Shown: positions 21,653 through 34,800 of the stretch, one piece after another
How the letters are laid out: the number at the start of each line of letters is the position of its first letter
How positions within the stretch are numbered: position 1 is the first letter of the stretch
NCBI GenBank assembly: GCA_009103225.1
Contig: RHPI01003009.1
Span: 86,091-139,215 of the forward strand
Reading direction: 5' to 3'
Source: Chlorokybus atmophyticus
Lineage: Eukaryota; Streptophyta; Chlorokybophyceae; Chlorokybales; Chlorokybaceae
Length of the DNA: 53,125 nt
Position numbers and translations under genes: made by a program
Notes under the pieces: generated by a model
What the model was told of the DNA's origin: nothing
Seen by the model: only the letters and a program-made list of their open reading frames with translations
The model's database searches: none

Positions 21653-24600
21653 ATGCCAAGCATGGCGAGTCCCAAGCTGCTCGTAGCATGCGCTGCAATT
21701 GTGGCGTGTTGTTTTGCTCTTGCTCATGCACAAGTGGCTGTGCAACCAGGCTTCAATCTGCTTCCTTGGCAAGCTCTCAACCTGGTCACCAGCGCACGGT
21801 TTGCTCCAGATGGGCGTGTCTTTGCATCCACAAAGGTGCCTAAGTTGCTTCTTTGTTGTGCATGCAGCTGCTTGCTGCACGCAAGTTTACAAGCTAAAAT
21901 CAAGCTGTTGCAATCAGGACGGCACTGTGCGTGTTTGGAGCAGCCTCAATGACAACAGCGCCGGGAGCGTTCTACTTGATCTCAGTTCACACGGCATCAA
22001 CGACTACGGGGATCGCGGTCTGGAAAGTGTCAACGTGAAACCAACTCCGCTCTCCAATGGCAACATCTTGTTGTTTGTTGCCTACACTGTAGGTCTGCCT
22101 TGCAACCCAAACAGTGATCAGTGCTTGGTCAATGGCCGTGTGTCCAGATTTGAGATCTCCCCAACAAACTCTGTGGTTGGCAACGAAGTCATCGTCCTGC
22201 AGAATGTCTGGTGCCAGGTCCGTACTCCACAGCTGCATAATATTTGTTCGGTCTGCTTTGTGGTTGTTGAAGAACTATTGATCGTGCGTATCTATTGGCC
22301 TTGTGCAGGTTTACATGTCGCACAGTCTGGGAGATATCTTGTTTGATGAGGAAGAGCGGTTGCTAGTCTCAGGTACCACGTATGAAGTTGTCAGCATAAG
22401 CCAGTGCTTTGCAAGTGCTGCACGGGTTGTCACTGCTGCATGCTCCTGGCAGGTGGTGAAGGCTCGAACTTCAATGACATTGACTACGGGCAGAGCGGAA
22501 ACCTATGCGGTGACCCCCCAAGTCCTGCAGGTTGATCATAGTGGTCACATGTTTGGCATCTGCTATATGTCATTGCACCAGTGCAGCTCACAGCACAACA
22601 CTGCCAGGAGTGTCCTTGTCGCCACCAACTGCCGAAGGTGGTGCTTTGCGCTCCCAACATTTTGCATCCTCGCAATCACCGTGGAAAGTGTCATACAGCG
22701 GCACAATCCTGTCGCTAGACCCTCTGACTGGCAACGCTGCAGCTGGCAACCCTGCCCTCAACAGGTAAGAGGTTGCTGTGTGTCACCAGTTGCCAACTTA
22801 TTCTACCCCAGCATTGGTCACAACCTCGTGGACGCACTAACGCACTCCATGTACAGTGGCAGTGCGAAAGGCCGCGTGCTTGCCTACGGTTTGCGCAATC
22901 CTTACCGCGGAGCTGTGCAACCCGGCACTAATGAGGTCTTCTGGGGAAATGTGGGCTGGTGGGATTGGGAGAGCATATACCGCATACAACGCACCGGCTC
23001 CAGTTCTGTTCCTAATTTCGGGTGGCCATGTTATGAAGGGCCTGTTGTTCAACCTTCCTTTGAGGTCAGAGATGTTCATTGCGAGTGAAGCTTTCCTTGG
23101 TCATTCCTTGGTCAATTGCAGCAGACACATGTGGAGAATGCGATCATGGTTGGCTGTTGCAGAATTTGAACCTGAACCTGTGCAACAAGCTGTATTCCTC
23201 CGACACCGTCGCCCAACCGTTTTACTCATACATGCACACCAGTCCCCCCAACCCTGGTGGCAAGTGTTCGAGGGCAACAGGAGTGAATGGCGCTGCAGTG
23301 ACTGGGTTGGAGTTCTACTCAGGCTCGGCATTTGGTACAGCTTACAACGGGGCACTGTTCTTTGGCGACTATGCCATTGGTTGCATCTGGGCAGTGCCCC
23401 TCGGCTCAGGTGGCATACCCGACACGAGCAAAATGCAAGTGTTCGCTGACGGTGTTGGTGTCGTAGACATCACTCAGGCTCCAGATGGTTCGCTGGTGAT
23501 TGCGGACTTTGCAAATGCCCGCATATTCCGCCTCGTTGGGCCTGGTAGTGGCGTCACAAGCGCTGTCGTGACAGCTTCACCACACTCTGGAGTAGCCCCT
23601 CTGGTGGTTCAGTTCTCTGGCTCGCAGTCTGTGGCACCCAGTCCCATTAGCTACTCCTGGGACCTCAACGGTAATGAGCCTGTCTTTCATTGCAAATGCG
23701 CACATTTCAATGTGCGCTGTTTGGAACTTCTGTACTTGTTTTGTTGGTTTATTCTGTGTCACATCTCCTTCAGGTGATGGCAACTTTGGTGACACCACAT
23801 CCACCACACCTTCACACACGTACACTTCAGCTGGCTCCTATAAGGTTGGACTACAAGTGAAGGGAGGCAATGGCGGCATCAGCACAACATTCACGACGAT
23901 TCGAGTGGTGACGAGCACAAGCCAAATACCCACAGCCAACATCGTTCTGCCAAGTGCGAGCTTGACCTGGGCAGTTGGTGACACCATCAACGTCAAAGCC
24001 AGCATAGCACCCGCTGGCTCAAAAGCATCCTGGCAGGTGCTGCTGCATCACTGCGTCAGCACGCTGAAAAATGCCTGCCATCTTCACACTCTACCACCCC
24101 ACAGCGGTCTGTCCTTCTCCATGAAAGCGCCTGACCATGAATACTACTGCTACCTGGAGTTCATCTTGACCGTCACCACGCCCGCCGGGCTCAGCAAGAA
24201 GTTTTCACGCCGCATCAATCCTATTGTCTCACACATGGTCATGCATTCCTCTCCTCCTGGCTTGACCCTCACTGCAGCATCAGACACTCTGAAAGCTCCA
24301 TTCACGCACTTAGCGGTTGCAAACTCCCCCGTCACAGTCATAGCGCCCTCACCACAAACACTCAACGGCCAACAGTACGTGTTTGTTGGTTGGAGCTCGG
24401 GTCAGCCGCAAGTGCACACCATCACGGCACCGCGAAGCACTGCCACATTTACAGCGACGTACAATCTGGTGGCGCCCTCTCAACCATGGCCGGGTTGGAC
24501 GAATGCTGATGTTGGCACTGTGGGGTTCCAAGGTCATGCCGTGTTTGGCACCGGCGGCGCACTCACTCTGTACGGCAGCGGTGCTGATTTGTAAGTGATG

Positions 24601-25276
24601 GCGCATACTCACGCACACTCACATGCGCGCACGCACAAGCATACGCATGCATGCCCGCACACAGATTGTATAGTGCAGTGTCGTACACTTTGTTAGAGTT
24701 GTTGCTCCTGACAAGCTCTCTTACAGAATGTATCTATGTCTTGCAGTTGGAATGTAGCAGACGGAGGGCATTACGCTTCCATCAATGCCACTGGCAATAT
24801 GCGCATCGTGGCGCGGCTGCACAGGCTGTCTGCTGCCTTCCCAGATGCAAAGGCTGGTGTGATGCTACGGGAATCCGTTGCAGGCGGGTCGAAAGAGGTG
24901 TCCCTGCTGGTTTCTGGCCGAGGCTGGGTTGGTTTTCACTGGAGAACTGTCACCAATGCACAAACCAACTACCAATGGCTTGAAGAGAGCATTCTTCCAA
25001 ACCAATACCTGCGCCTGGACAAGGTTGGCACCACAGTTCAGTCTTTCATCTCAGCGGACGGTAAGACATGGAGCCTTGAGTACACGTTCACTGTGACCTT
25101 GGCCAACACGTTTCACGTGGGAGTGGCTGTGACATCACACGACCAGACTGGGCTTTGCCAAGGGGTTTTCAGCGCAGTGAAGGTAATCCCTCATGTCCAC
25201 TTTATACGGTTGTCCCCTGTTGTCGAGTCATCAACATAGCTGCTGGTGTTCACCTTTTCAGGTGACCAAGCTTTGA
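21653..25276 (+). CDS. GSDH2: secreted PQQ-dependent sugar dehydrogenase-like protein, intact copy
   Basis: Ten exons: 21653-21835, 21918-22217, 22309-22372, 22453-22530, 22608-22764, 22857-23064, 23163-23670, 23774-24590, 24747-25182, 25262-25276; 921 residues. A signal peptide (KLLVACAAIVACCFALAHA) comes first. A glucose/sorbosone dehydrogenase beta-propeller follows, with AYGLRNP (~270), NFGWPCYEG (~315), FFGDYAIGCIW and APDGSLVIADF. Next is a PKD domain with TYTSAGSYKVGLQVKG (~510-540). A segment HHCVSTLKNACHLH...APDHEY (~590) follows, typical of bacterial multidomain homologs. Last is a beta-sandwich with AKAGVMLRES, FISADGKTW and VGVAVTSHD. Relatives oxidise sugars extracellularly with PQQ (CAZy AA12-like). 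The terminal exon encodes only VTKL-stop. Exon 8 can also be read to a TAA at 24592, but GTAAGT there is a good donor and both other copies show the same junction. Sugar substrate is unknown. Confidence 0.9.
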
Positions 25277-26487
25277 TGCAGCGGAGTCAGGCGTTTGTGG
25301 CTCTTCTGGAATCTCAAGTTGGTCAAAGTGGTAGCTCAAGACATGTCATGTTGCTGTACGTTGAAACCTCTACCTAGATCATGTTGGTACAACAGTGCGG
25401 TGCAATTGCTGCCAAGTCATCACTTTTGACGGTGTAACATTTGACAGGCTTGCGGTTTGGCAGTGGCTGGCTTCTTGTCAACATCTGCATGCACGGCGTT
25501 TGCCACAGCAACGTGCGGCAAGTGCATGTGTGTAAGGCAAGGCGCCAATGCCTTCGGTGTTGTGACAGTCCTGCCTGCTAAGTCTCATGACTCAGCTTAT
25601 ATGTTTATCTCCTGGTGCATGCGTCTTGTTCCTTTCTGACCAGCCTTCGTGAACTCAGCTGTTTGCGCAACACATATGAGGCATAACATCTTTTGTACAC
25701 TCGTGCTTGGGACAGGTATTGGATGATGCTGACGAACATGCATGCATGTGTGGTGCACGGGGTTCGGGCCGTAGGAGTAGTAGGCTAGGTAGTGTACTAC
25801 TTGGTGTGACTACCTAGCTCGGGGGTGGTGTATATACTGGCTGCTGTCTGCGTCTCACGTGTGCTATGCATGTGACTTGCGCTGTTAGGTGCGATACACC
25901 TTGCGCATGCCCCTAGTTGTGCCTTAGATCTTTATACACTGTGCATGTTGCATCTTTTCTACATATGTACTACTTTGTGATGTTGCAACTGCCATATGCT
26001 GCTCTGTATCAACTTGTGTTTTGCGCATGCACCTTGATGCACAACAGCACTGTCTGCGTCCTCCTCGCAGGTCCCGAACTGACGAACCTTCTGGTACGTG
26101 TTGCCTTGCTCTGCTGCTATGACGCACGCGTAGCGCTGCTGCACAGGCTTATCGATGACACCAAACGCGTAGGGGCATGGGTGCGCGTGTGGACATAGCA
26201 GCACCGTGGTGACCATATAGCCAAGCTGTTCATTGAGTATTGTGAGAGGTGTTGCTTGGTTGTCACTGCCTTGCCTGTAGATGTGTACAAAGAACGCAAA
26301 GAGCAACTGCCCATGCATAGTGCATGCAGCAACCATGTATGCAAAACAAGTGAAACTGACCATGTCTTACGCAAGCCCCAATCACTGGGAACCTGCGCAC
26401 GCTTGTGAACTTGATTTGTATGATGAGACAGATGTATCAATCGCTCTCTTTATATTGCACTTGCATGCGCGTGTACAACTGCACCTG

Positions 26488-26544
<57 letters not shown>

Positions 26545-26634
26545 NNNNNNNNNNNNNNNNNNNNNNNNNNNNNNNNNNNNNNNNNNNNNNNNNNNNNNNN
26601 NNNNNNNNNNNNNNNNNNNNNNNNNNNNNNNNNN

Positions 26635-26721
<87 letters not shown>

Positions 26722-26945
26722 GTGTCGCGTGTCGCGTTCGCATAAACATTGTGCCCGCCAGTGTTGTGCCAACTTCTCGGTCGGGTCGCTTCCTGCCGCG
26801 TATTGTATGCCCTTAACCAGCTGATGTGTCCCGGTCGCGCCATCCTTATAACCAGTCTGTGCCAGCAGCGGCGGTGGCGGCGGCGGCGGCGGTGGTGTAC
26901 GCATTGCTGTCGGTGGCAAGGATCGCTGTTTGTGCTCCTTTGCGC
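25277..26945. other. Intergenic region with assembly gap
   Basis: A (CT)n tract runs 26494-26717 and contains 90 Ns (26545-26634), so its true length is unknown. At about 26073-26097 a short stretch (GTCCCGAACTGACGAACC) resembles 15169-15190 after the histidine-phosphatase gene. A 10-bp hairpin, GCTAGGTAGT/ACTACCTAGC, lies near 25783-25818. No gene seen. A CCDC25 promoter is expected at the right end. Confidence 0.5.
26494..26717. repeat. (CT)n microsatellite with 90-N gap
   Basis: Uninterrupted CT dinucleotides on both sides of Ns at 26545-26634. The gap is an unresolved repeat in the assembly. Confidence 0.95.
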
Positions 26946-28199
26946 ATGGTGTACTACTTCGTCCCCCGTCGGGGGGCTGCCGAGGAGGAGTCCGGCGGCG
27001 ACGCTGGCAAGGATCGCAGCGTCTACATGGGCGTCGACAAGCACGAGAACGAGGAGCTGATCAGGTGGGGTATGCCCGAGGACGTCTGGTTCCACGTGGA
27101 CAAGCTCAGCTCGGCCCACGTGTACCTGCGCCTGGCCAAGGGAGAGACCATCGAAGACATACCCGCAGAGACGCTGGAGGACTGCGCGCAGCTGGTCAAG
27201 GCAAACTCCATACAGGGGAACAAGATCAACAATGTGGATGTTGTGTACACGCCGTGGGCGAACCTGAAGAAGACGGCGTCAATGGAGGTTGGACAGGTCG
27301 GCTTCCACAGCCAAAAACAGGTGTGTGCCGTGCTTCACACTTTGCATACGTTGCTATTGTGATTATGTTTGCTTGTAGTGTGTTTACTTGCCTTGAAAAA
27401 GTTGACCTAGGTCTCATTGCCACCATTGACTGGGCTTTGTGGGTGATTGGAATGCTTCGGCACACAGTTCAGGGCAAGCACAATATAGCTGTACTGCAAC
27501 ACTGCATTACCTCTCTCACTCAGCAAAGCAGCAATCAGCACTGTATTCGTATGTTCGTATACATGGATTTGTATGAACTAGGATGCTGCATGCAGTCGTG
27601 TGTGTGCATTGCTACACCAATTGAATAAGAAAGGACGTGTTGTGGAGCAATGCTAGAGAGCACGTGCTTTTGAAGGTGAAGACTATTCGGGTAGAAAAGC
27701 GAAGCAACGAGATCATCAATCGATTGAACAAAACAAAGACGGAGAGGCACCCAGATTTTGCAGGTAACAGTTTTTCGCATTTTTTGTGTATAATGCTTGT
27801 GCGCCACTACCCAATATGAGTATGTTGTGTATACCCCACGATATGTTGTGTTGTGCTCATTACAGCTGAGCGAGAAGCATACAACCAAACCGAGAAGTCT
27901 CGACGAAAGGCCGAAGAGAGATCAAAGGTGCACAGAAGTTGCTTACATACACATCACATAAACAGCGGACATACTTGCTTTGTTGTTCTCAAGTGGTGTT
28001 GCGTGTTCTCACAATATGCTGCCTGATTTGTGTTGAGCAGAAGCGCGTGGAGCAGGAGGCCCTCTTGGCCAAGCGTGAGCAGGAGGAGCTTCACAGCTAC
28101 AAGAACCTCATGACGGGGTCCAACATGAAGACCAACAAGGAGCTCATGGAAGAGAACCAGGGGAAGAGTGTGACGGAGATTGAAGAGGACTTCATGTGA
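26946..28199 (+). CDS. CCDC25: CCDC25 homolog (NFACT-R/DUF814 domain protein)
   Basis: Four exons: 26946-27320, 27676-27763, 27866-27927, 28041-28199; 227 residues, close to the ~208 of animal CCDC25. It starts MVYYFVPRR and contains [34 protein letters not shown] and [20 protein letters not shown]. These are the hallmark strings of the NFACT-R domain shared with RQC factor NEMF/Rqc2. A coiled-coil tail rich in Arg/Lys/Glu follows, and the protein ends EEDFM, like animal proteins ending DEFM. In animals CCDC25 has been described as a membrane DNA sensor; the conserved cellular role is not settled. I chose this ATG because conservation begins there, although the frame is open further upstream (Ala-rich, with GCG repeats). 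Confidence 0.95.
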
Positions 28200-28880
28200 G
28201 AACAAGGAGGAGAAAAGATTTTGCAGCTGTTTGTGCAGCAATTGAGTGAAGAAGTAGTTAGCTTGCGTGGGTATAACTACTTGTTGTATGGGCGCTTGCT
28301 GGAAGTGCCCTTCTCTAGTTTTGAAGCACACTAGTGTTGTAGTAGTCGGACGGGGCCAGCTGCCTTATATTGGGCAGATGAATGTTGTTCCAAAGGTTTA
28401 GGAATTGGTACTTTCACTGTAAGGTTGTCCTTTTTGGTATAGGTTTGCAACCAGGAGGCGCGTGTTTGCGTGCGTGTGTCTGTGCGTGTGTGTGTGTCTG
28501 TGGGTATGTGTACATGCGCGTGTGTCAGCGCCCGTGGGCATGTAAGGGCAAACAAGTGTGCGTGTGCGTGCGTATGTGTGCGTGTTGTGTTGGTGTACCA
28601 TCTATCCCATTCAATATGTTTTCTCAACAAGTAGCACTGGCATCCTCAGTAGTATGTGTTGGGGCAACTAATGCACGTAGTGCAGCAAGCACTTCTGTCA
28701 CATGAAGAAGCATTCTGCCGCAGTGTGTTGTAACACATGCTGCTACCTGTGCCGATGTCGTGTGATATATGTCGCAGTGAGTGAGTGGCATGTTCAAATG
28801 ATAATTTGCGCACAATCAAGCATTCACACACGCCACATTGCCACACGCAACGCACGCAATATGCGCACGCAACATCTGCA
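28200..28880. other. Convergent intergenic region
   Basis: It lies between CCDC25 (plus) and the coiled-coil gene (minus). TG-rich tracts occur at about 28462-28600. No exon seen. Confidence 0.5.
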
Positions 28881-31800
28881 TCAATGATATGGAGACCGTG
28901 ACGTCCTTCTACGCGCACTCGAGGCCCTTGAGCGCGGCATCCCAACGATAGACTCTCTCTCACCATCAAGCACACTCGCCCCGAAGGCCGCAACACTGGG
29001 ACTGTTGCTTCTACTCGACGTGGACTTGTTGCTGTCGGGACTATCTCTCCTGAAGTGAGCTCTGCTGACAAAGTGGTTGTTGTTGCTGTTGATGTGGTTA
29101 ATGTGTGTGGTGGTGCTGCTGCTGCTGTTATGGTTCGAGCTGTTGTTGTCGTGCGCTACGCTCTTGGACCTCAGAAGCTTTCGAGCCCTCGCCTTCAGCT
29201 CCTACCGTGTGTTGATAGTCAACAACAACAACAACAACAACGACGACGACGACAACAACAACAACAACAACGACGACGATAGACAATAGCTCTCACTTCT
29301 CGTGTGAGCACTTGGTCGTCCTGATCCTCATCAGCGACGCCGTTGAGGCTCTTGATGATGTCAAAGGTGGTGTCGTGCAGGTAGTCGCTGTCTTCGCTGT
29401 CAATGTCACCATCTTCAAAGTCATCGTGGCTATAAACTCGCGCAGTGTTGGGTACGGATTGCGAAGCTGCCGCCTCAAATGCCTACAACATTTGTTAAGT
29501 AAGCAATAAAGCCAGGTGTGAGACAAAAAAAGAGCGTAACATCACGCACGCACACATGCGCACATGTGTACACAGGCACTCATATGCATACGCATGTGCA
29601 CGTTTGAGCGCGAGCACACACACACACACACAGTGCGCACGAATCACTCACAAGTGATGTTCTTCTCTGGTTCGCATGCTTCGGCCGATCCGTAGCCGAC
29701 CCGCTCCGCATCAGTATCGGCACGCGCACGTTGTGTTCGGGCGTCTTCACCATGCGATAGTCCAAGTCGATGGGCGGCCCGAGCGTCATCGATATCGACA
29801 TTATTGGTGGCGATATCGGCGCCGGGCGCAGCTTGAGAGGCTTGGACAAGGCCTTTAGAACAGGTGACGTGTTGTGATTGTTGTTGTTGTTGATAATGTT
29901 GAAGTCTATGTCGCCGATGTTGCTACTACTCGCAATCTCAACCACCTGATGTTGTGTTTGTGTGTTGCTTCTCGCCTGTTCCAACTGAGAAGACAAACCC
30001 ATCGACCACGTGCGCGACAACGATATCGACGCCGCATCATTATCCTTCTCCCGCTTGTCCTTATCCACAACAGCGATATCCTTAGCATCGCTCCCCGCAG
30101 CCGCAGCGATATCCGACGCAAGTATCGGCTGACTCGGCGTCCTCGCAAGAAGTCCTTTCTTCGGCGCGTTCGCACGCAAGACCAACATGTTGGGTCCCGG
30201 TCCCGGACCCGGTCCCGAAACCGGACTGAGTGTGGATCCTGGACCCAGTTTCGTGGGAGGAAGCAGCGGGTCCTGAGACTTGTTGGGTTGGGGTTGTGTT
30301 GGGAAGTGTCGAGCGATCCACGCGAGGAGAGGACGCATGTGGAGCTCGATGTCGGTGATCTGAGCGTTGATGCGGTCGATGGAGGACTCGTTGAACGGGT
30401 CGAACGCCGGAGGGCCAACCTGCAGGGTTGTTTTCTCACAAGATACCTAATGCGAGGACGTAAAGATGTGTAGTTTTTCTCTGGGTACGGGTATGTATGA
30501 ATACAGTGACAAGGAGCACATGCAGAACAGGGTGTGCGCGAGTATGTGTGAGTACATGTACATGCAAGTATCTGTGTGTGCATATGTGCGTGCATACCAA
30601 GTTGTGTGTGTTCGTGCATGCGCATGTGTGCATGTTCTTGTGTGCATTCACTTGTCAGTAGGGACGCATGCGTACATGTAGACACGTAGCTATGCATGCG
30701 CATATGCTCGGATGTGTGCGGTTGACCACAACCAACTGTGTACAACCTTGCAGGTTGGCTTCACCTGCCTTTTGCAGACTGCTCTCAAACACATCACATG
30801 CATGCGAGCCCACATTGACAGGAACCTCACCTCCGCAATCGCGTTGTTGGCATTCCCCCTCGCATTCCTTGACGCCGGCGCTCCTCCTTCCCCCGTCCTC
30901 AGCAAGCTCTCCCTTCGTGGCGTGCCCGCCCCCGCGTTGGGAGCCGTCGTCGTCATCGGCGTGGACGGCACGGACGTGAGCGTGGGGCGACGGAGGGTGC
31001 GGGTGCCGGAGGAGAAGGGAGATTGGGGGGAGGCGGCGGAGGAGGAGGAGGAAGGGAGGGGGGGGACGGTGACGGTGCCGTCTAGCAACACGTCTGGGGA
31101 GAGGGGGGGGTGTGGGTCAACTTGTGTGGACATTGCGTGCGTATGTGCGTGTATTGCGTGTATGTGCGTGCGTGTGCAGTACGCGCTTGCCCATGCACAA
31201 GGAGATAGGCACGCATGCATGCACGCATGCACGCACGCGAGCACACAAGTACATGCCCGCGCGAATCTGTCCACACGCAGACAAACACACGGCTGCGTGT
31301 GCGCGCACGCAAAAGCACAGTCGTGTGGCAGGCATGAACGTACGCACGCAAACACACACACATGTCTCCGTGCACAACCCTACAGTAACCACCATCCTCA
31401 CCCGGTATGCGGTTCGCGACGCCTGCGAGCGCCGCGACCGCCGTCCCGCTCCGTCTCGCGCTCTCCCGCACCCCCACCACCGCGCGCTCCAGTCGACGCT
31501 CCGCCGCGGAGAGGCGCTCCGTCGAGGCGTCGAACGCGCGGGAGGTGCCGGACGCCTGGCACACGGACACGCATGGGAGGTCTTGCATTGAGCCACTGCT
31601 CGCAACGAGGGTTGCGAGCAGACAGTTTTGGCATATATGTGACACATGGCATGGGAGTGAGTTGCACACACGCACGTCATACACCGCCCACGCTAGTACA
31701 CACCCAACCCCTTCCACAACACGCGCACTCACGTACCCTCACGCACACACACATACGTACACGCGGGTCCACGTGTAGCTGCCTGCTCAGATACACGCAT

Positions 31801-34800
31801 ACACCCACGCACACGCGCACACGCACACGCACACGCACACGCACACGCACACGCACACGCACGCACACACGCACGCGCACGCCCACCCACCCACTCCCCC
31901 ATCCACTCCCCCACCCACCCATCCCCACCCACCCCTNTCACCTGGAACTTTATCTCCGCAAGCTGTCTCCCCCACTCCCCCCTCTCCCCCTTCAGCCTCT
32001 CCATCTTGATCTCGGTCTCGACGATCTGCGCCCTCAGCCGCGCCCGCTGCTCCTCCTTGGTCACGAAGAAGCTGACGATGGCGTCCAGGTCGCTCGTGCC
32101 GGCGACGAGGGCGAGCTGCTGGAACATGTCGGCGAGACGGGAGGCGTAATCCTGAGGAGGAGAGACACACCACAACGGGGATGAGTGCGACAAGGTGATG
32201 GACAAAACAATAGCAGCAACGACGACGACGACGACGACGAGAACTTTTACAACAATAGTAACAATGGTCATGAAGTTAGTGTTGTTGTTGTTGTTGCGAC
32301 AGTGCACCTGTGAGAGAGCTTTCAGGATCTTGGCTTCGGTCGCGACGCGTTTGGAGTCTGCCTGCTTCTTCTTCTCCGCCTGTTGGCAGGCAAGAGACAA
32401 TCAAGTCGCTGCAAGAAGTGTATACAAGTTGACACACGCACGTTCATACATACACATGTGCATGTAGTCACGCACGGTACCTGCAGGATGTTTTTGTTGA
32501 GCTCTTCCAGGATTTTGGTCCGGGCAGCCTCCCGCTGCTCGTAACCTGAGAGCACACTCCATTCCTGCCTGCAACAAGAGGAAGAACGCTGTCACACAGG
32601 CATAGACGCGCACACACGCACACACGTGCACGCTTGCGCGCGGCACGCAGCAGTGCACGCTTGCGCGCACGAACATGCACATACACGCGCATATGTGCAC
32701 CCACACCCAAACACCAACAACGACAACAACTCATACTGTTGCAGGTCTCGCAGCTTGGCTATCTCCGCCTCCCACGCCTCGCGCATGACTCCGTAGTCCC
32801 ACCGCCACGTGTCGAGCTGGTCCTCCGCGTGGCGCTGACCCTCGCGCGCGCTCGCGCACTTGGCTTCGAGACCAACCATCACCTGCGCGCACGTGTCAGG
32901 TTGTGTAATAAATGTGTGTATGTGCATGTGCATGTAGTTGATAGGTCTGGAGGTGCGTGTACGGGTACAGAGAAGCATGCAAATGCATGTGGGTGCATCT
33001 GCGCTAGTTAGTTGTGCGCTTGTGCATGCATATGCATGTGGTGACGACTGCACAAGCGCAGACACGTGAATACACACGTCTGTGTATGTGTATCAACACG
33101 TGCTCGAAAGCGCGTAAAGGTCGTCGCGCACGCTTGTGCGCAACCGAGAGTAAGGATACTCATGCCCACACGCTGACACAATACCAAAACGTACACTTAT
33201 ACCCGTATTCGCGCACGCACACGCACATGCGGTGTGTGCATGTTCGTGTACATAGTCATACACGAAGGTACCTATGCTCATGCGAGCGCGCGCGCGTGTG
33301 TGCGTGTGTGCATGTGCGCGTGCGCGTGTGTGCGTGCGCGCGCGCGTGCGTGTCTGCATGCGGACGCGTGCGCGCATGCACTTGCGCACCCGCGTGCGTG
33401 TACATACTCCCCACCTGTCCCGCCGCGTCGCACTCCGCCCTCATCCCCCCGCACCCGCTCCTCACCCTCTCCACCTCTTCCCTCATCCGGTCCCTGACGT
33501 GTCGGTAGCTCCTGGTCGTCAGCGCCGCGCGCTCCGCGTCCTGCTGCGCTCTCTCCAAACAGCGCTGGGCCTCCGCGGTCGCGAGAGATGATGTGGATAA
33601 AGCGGAAGAGGCGCCGGTGTAGACGCCCAACTCCTCGCGGGAGAGGAAGAGAAGGCGCTCCTTGGACTCGACCTGTGGAGATCCGAGGTGTGAGTGTGCG
33701 GGTGCGCGGCGCATGGATACGTGTGTTAACTTGCGTGCACGCACACGCATCTGTTTCTCTGCGACTGGCCGTGTGCGCGACCGCGCGCATACGTGTGCGT
33801 GCACGCATGCGCACGTGCACATGTGCATCGTGGACACGCAGGCATCTACACTTGCGCGCACGTGGCAAAAGAAGTTGCACGCAAGCACACACACACACAC
33901 ACACCTCCGCCCTCAGCGCGTTCCACCGTCCCTGCAGCCTCATCCCGGTGTCTCTGGCGGCCCTCTCCGCGGCGGCGGCGGCGCGGCCGGGGCGGGCGGG
34001 GGAGGAGGGGGGGAGGGGGAGGCCCACCAGGGGAGTCACGGCGGCGGAAGAGGAGGAGGAGGGGCCTGCGNTGGATACATGTGTAGTTCAACTTTTGGGT
34101 GTGCATAAGTACATGTTGCACTTCTACCAATTGTGTCCATGTATGCCAATTGGCTATGTCCATGTTAGTTTCTGTGGTGTACTAGAAGCACTTGTTGACG
34201 TTGATAACGGTGGACGACAATGATGGCGCGTGTGCGTGATTATGAGTATTTGTTCGTGTGCATGCGCCTGCGCACTCACGTGTGTATGTCTGTGTGTGCT
34301 TACTTGTGCACACTTGTACAGTTACGTCGCAGCTGTCAGTGTACATGTGTGCAACACCTGATGTGTTGCACACATGTACACTGCGTGCATGTGCTGAGAT
34401 GTGTAGCCATAAGCAACTATCCTTTTCTTTATACGGAAAGAAAGGGAAGGGGGGACAGGGTGAGTGTGAGACATGTGCGCGTGACACGCGAATTGTACCC
34501 GCAGTTACCCACAGTTGTGCAGGTTTGGGTATACGTGAGAGTTTGAAGATGCGGCGTTAGCTTAACTGCCAGTGGGCGTGTAAACCTACACACTCGTCAT
34601 CACACTCCAGACACACCGGACTAACAATCAAGCTGCGGTACTTGCCAGCCATGCGTGCAATCGCACTCCAAGTCGCAATCTGCAATCACACACTATCACA
34701 CTTGCAATCCAGGGAAAACGCACACGCACACGCACACGCACACTCAATCGTGATCACTCCCTCTCGCGCTTTGACATGAACACCCCTACTCAACTTCACA

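Noticed and set aside
22303-23088. Unspliced 261-residue reading of GSDH2 exons 3-6
   Set aside because: It crosses clear GT-AG introns shared with GSDH1. The spliced product restores the conserved propeller motifs.
26382-27119. Minus-strand open frame with long Arg-Glu repeats across the N gap
   Set aside because: It is only a translation of the (CT)n microsatellite and Ns and overlaps the well-supported CCDC25 exon on the other strand.
30712-32184. 490-residue plus-strand open frame
   Set aside because: It is antisense to four phase-consistent exons of the coiled-coil gene and consists mainly of His/Thr/Arg repeats from CACACG tracts.
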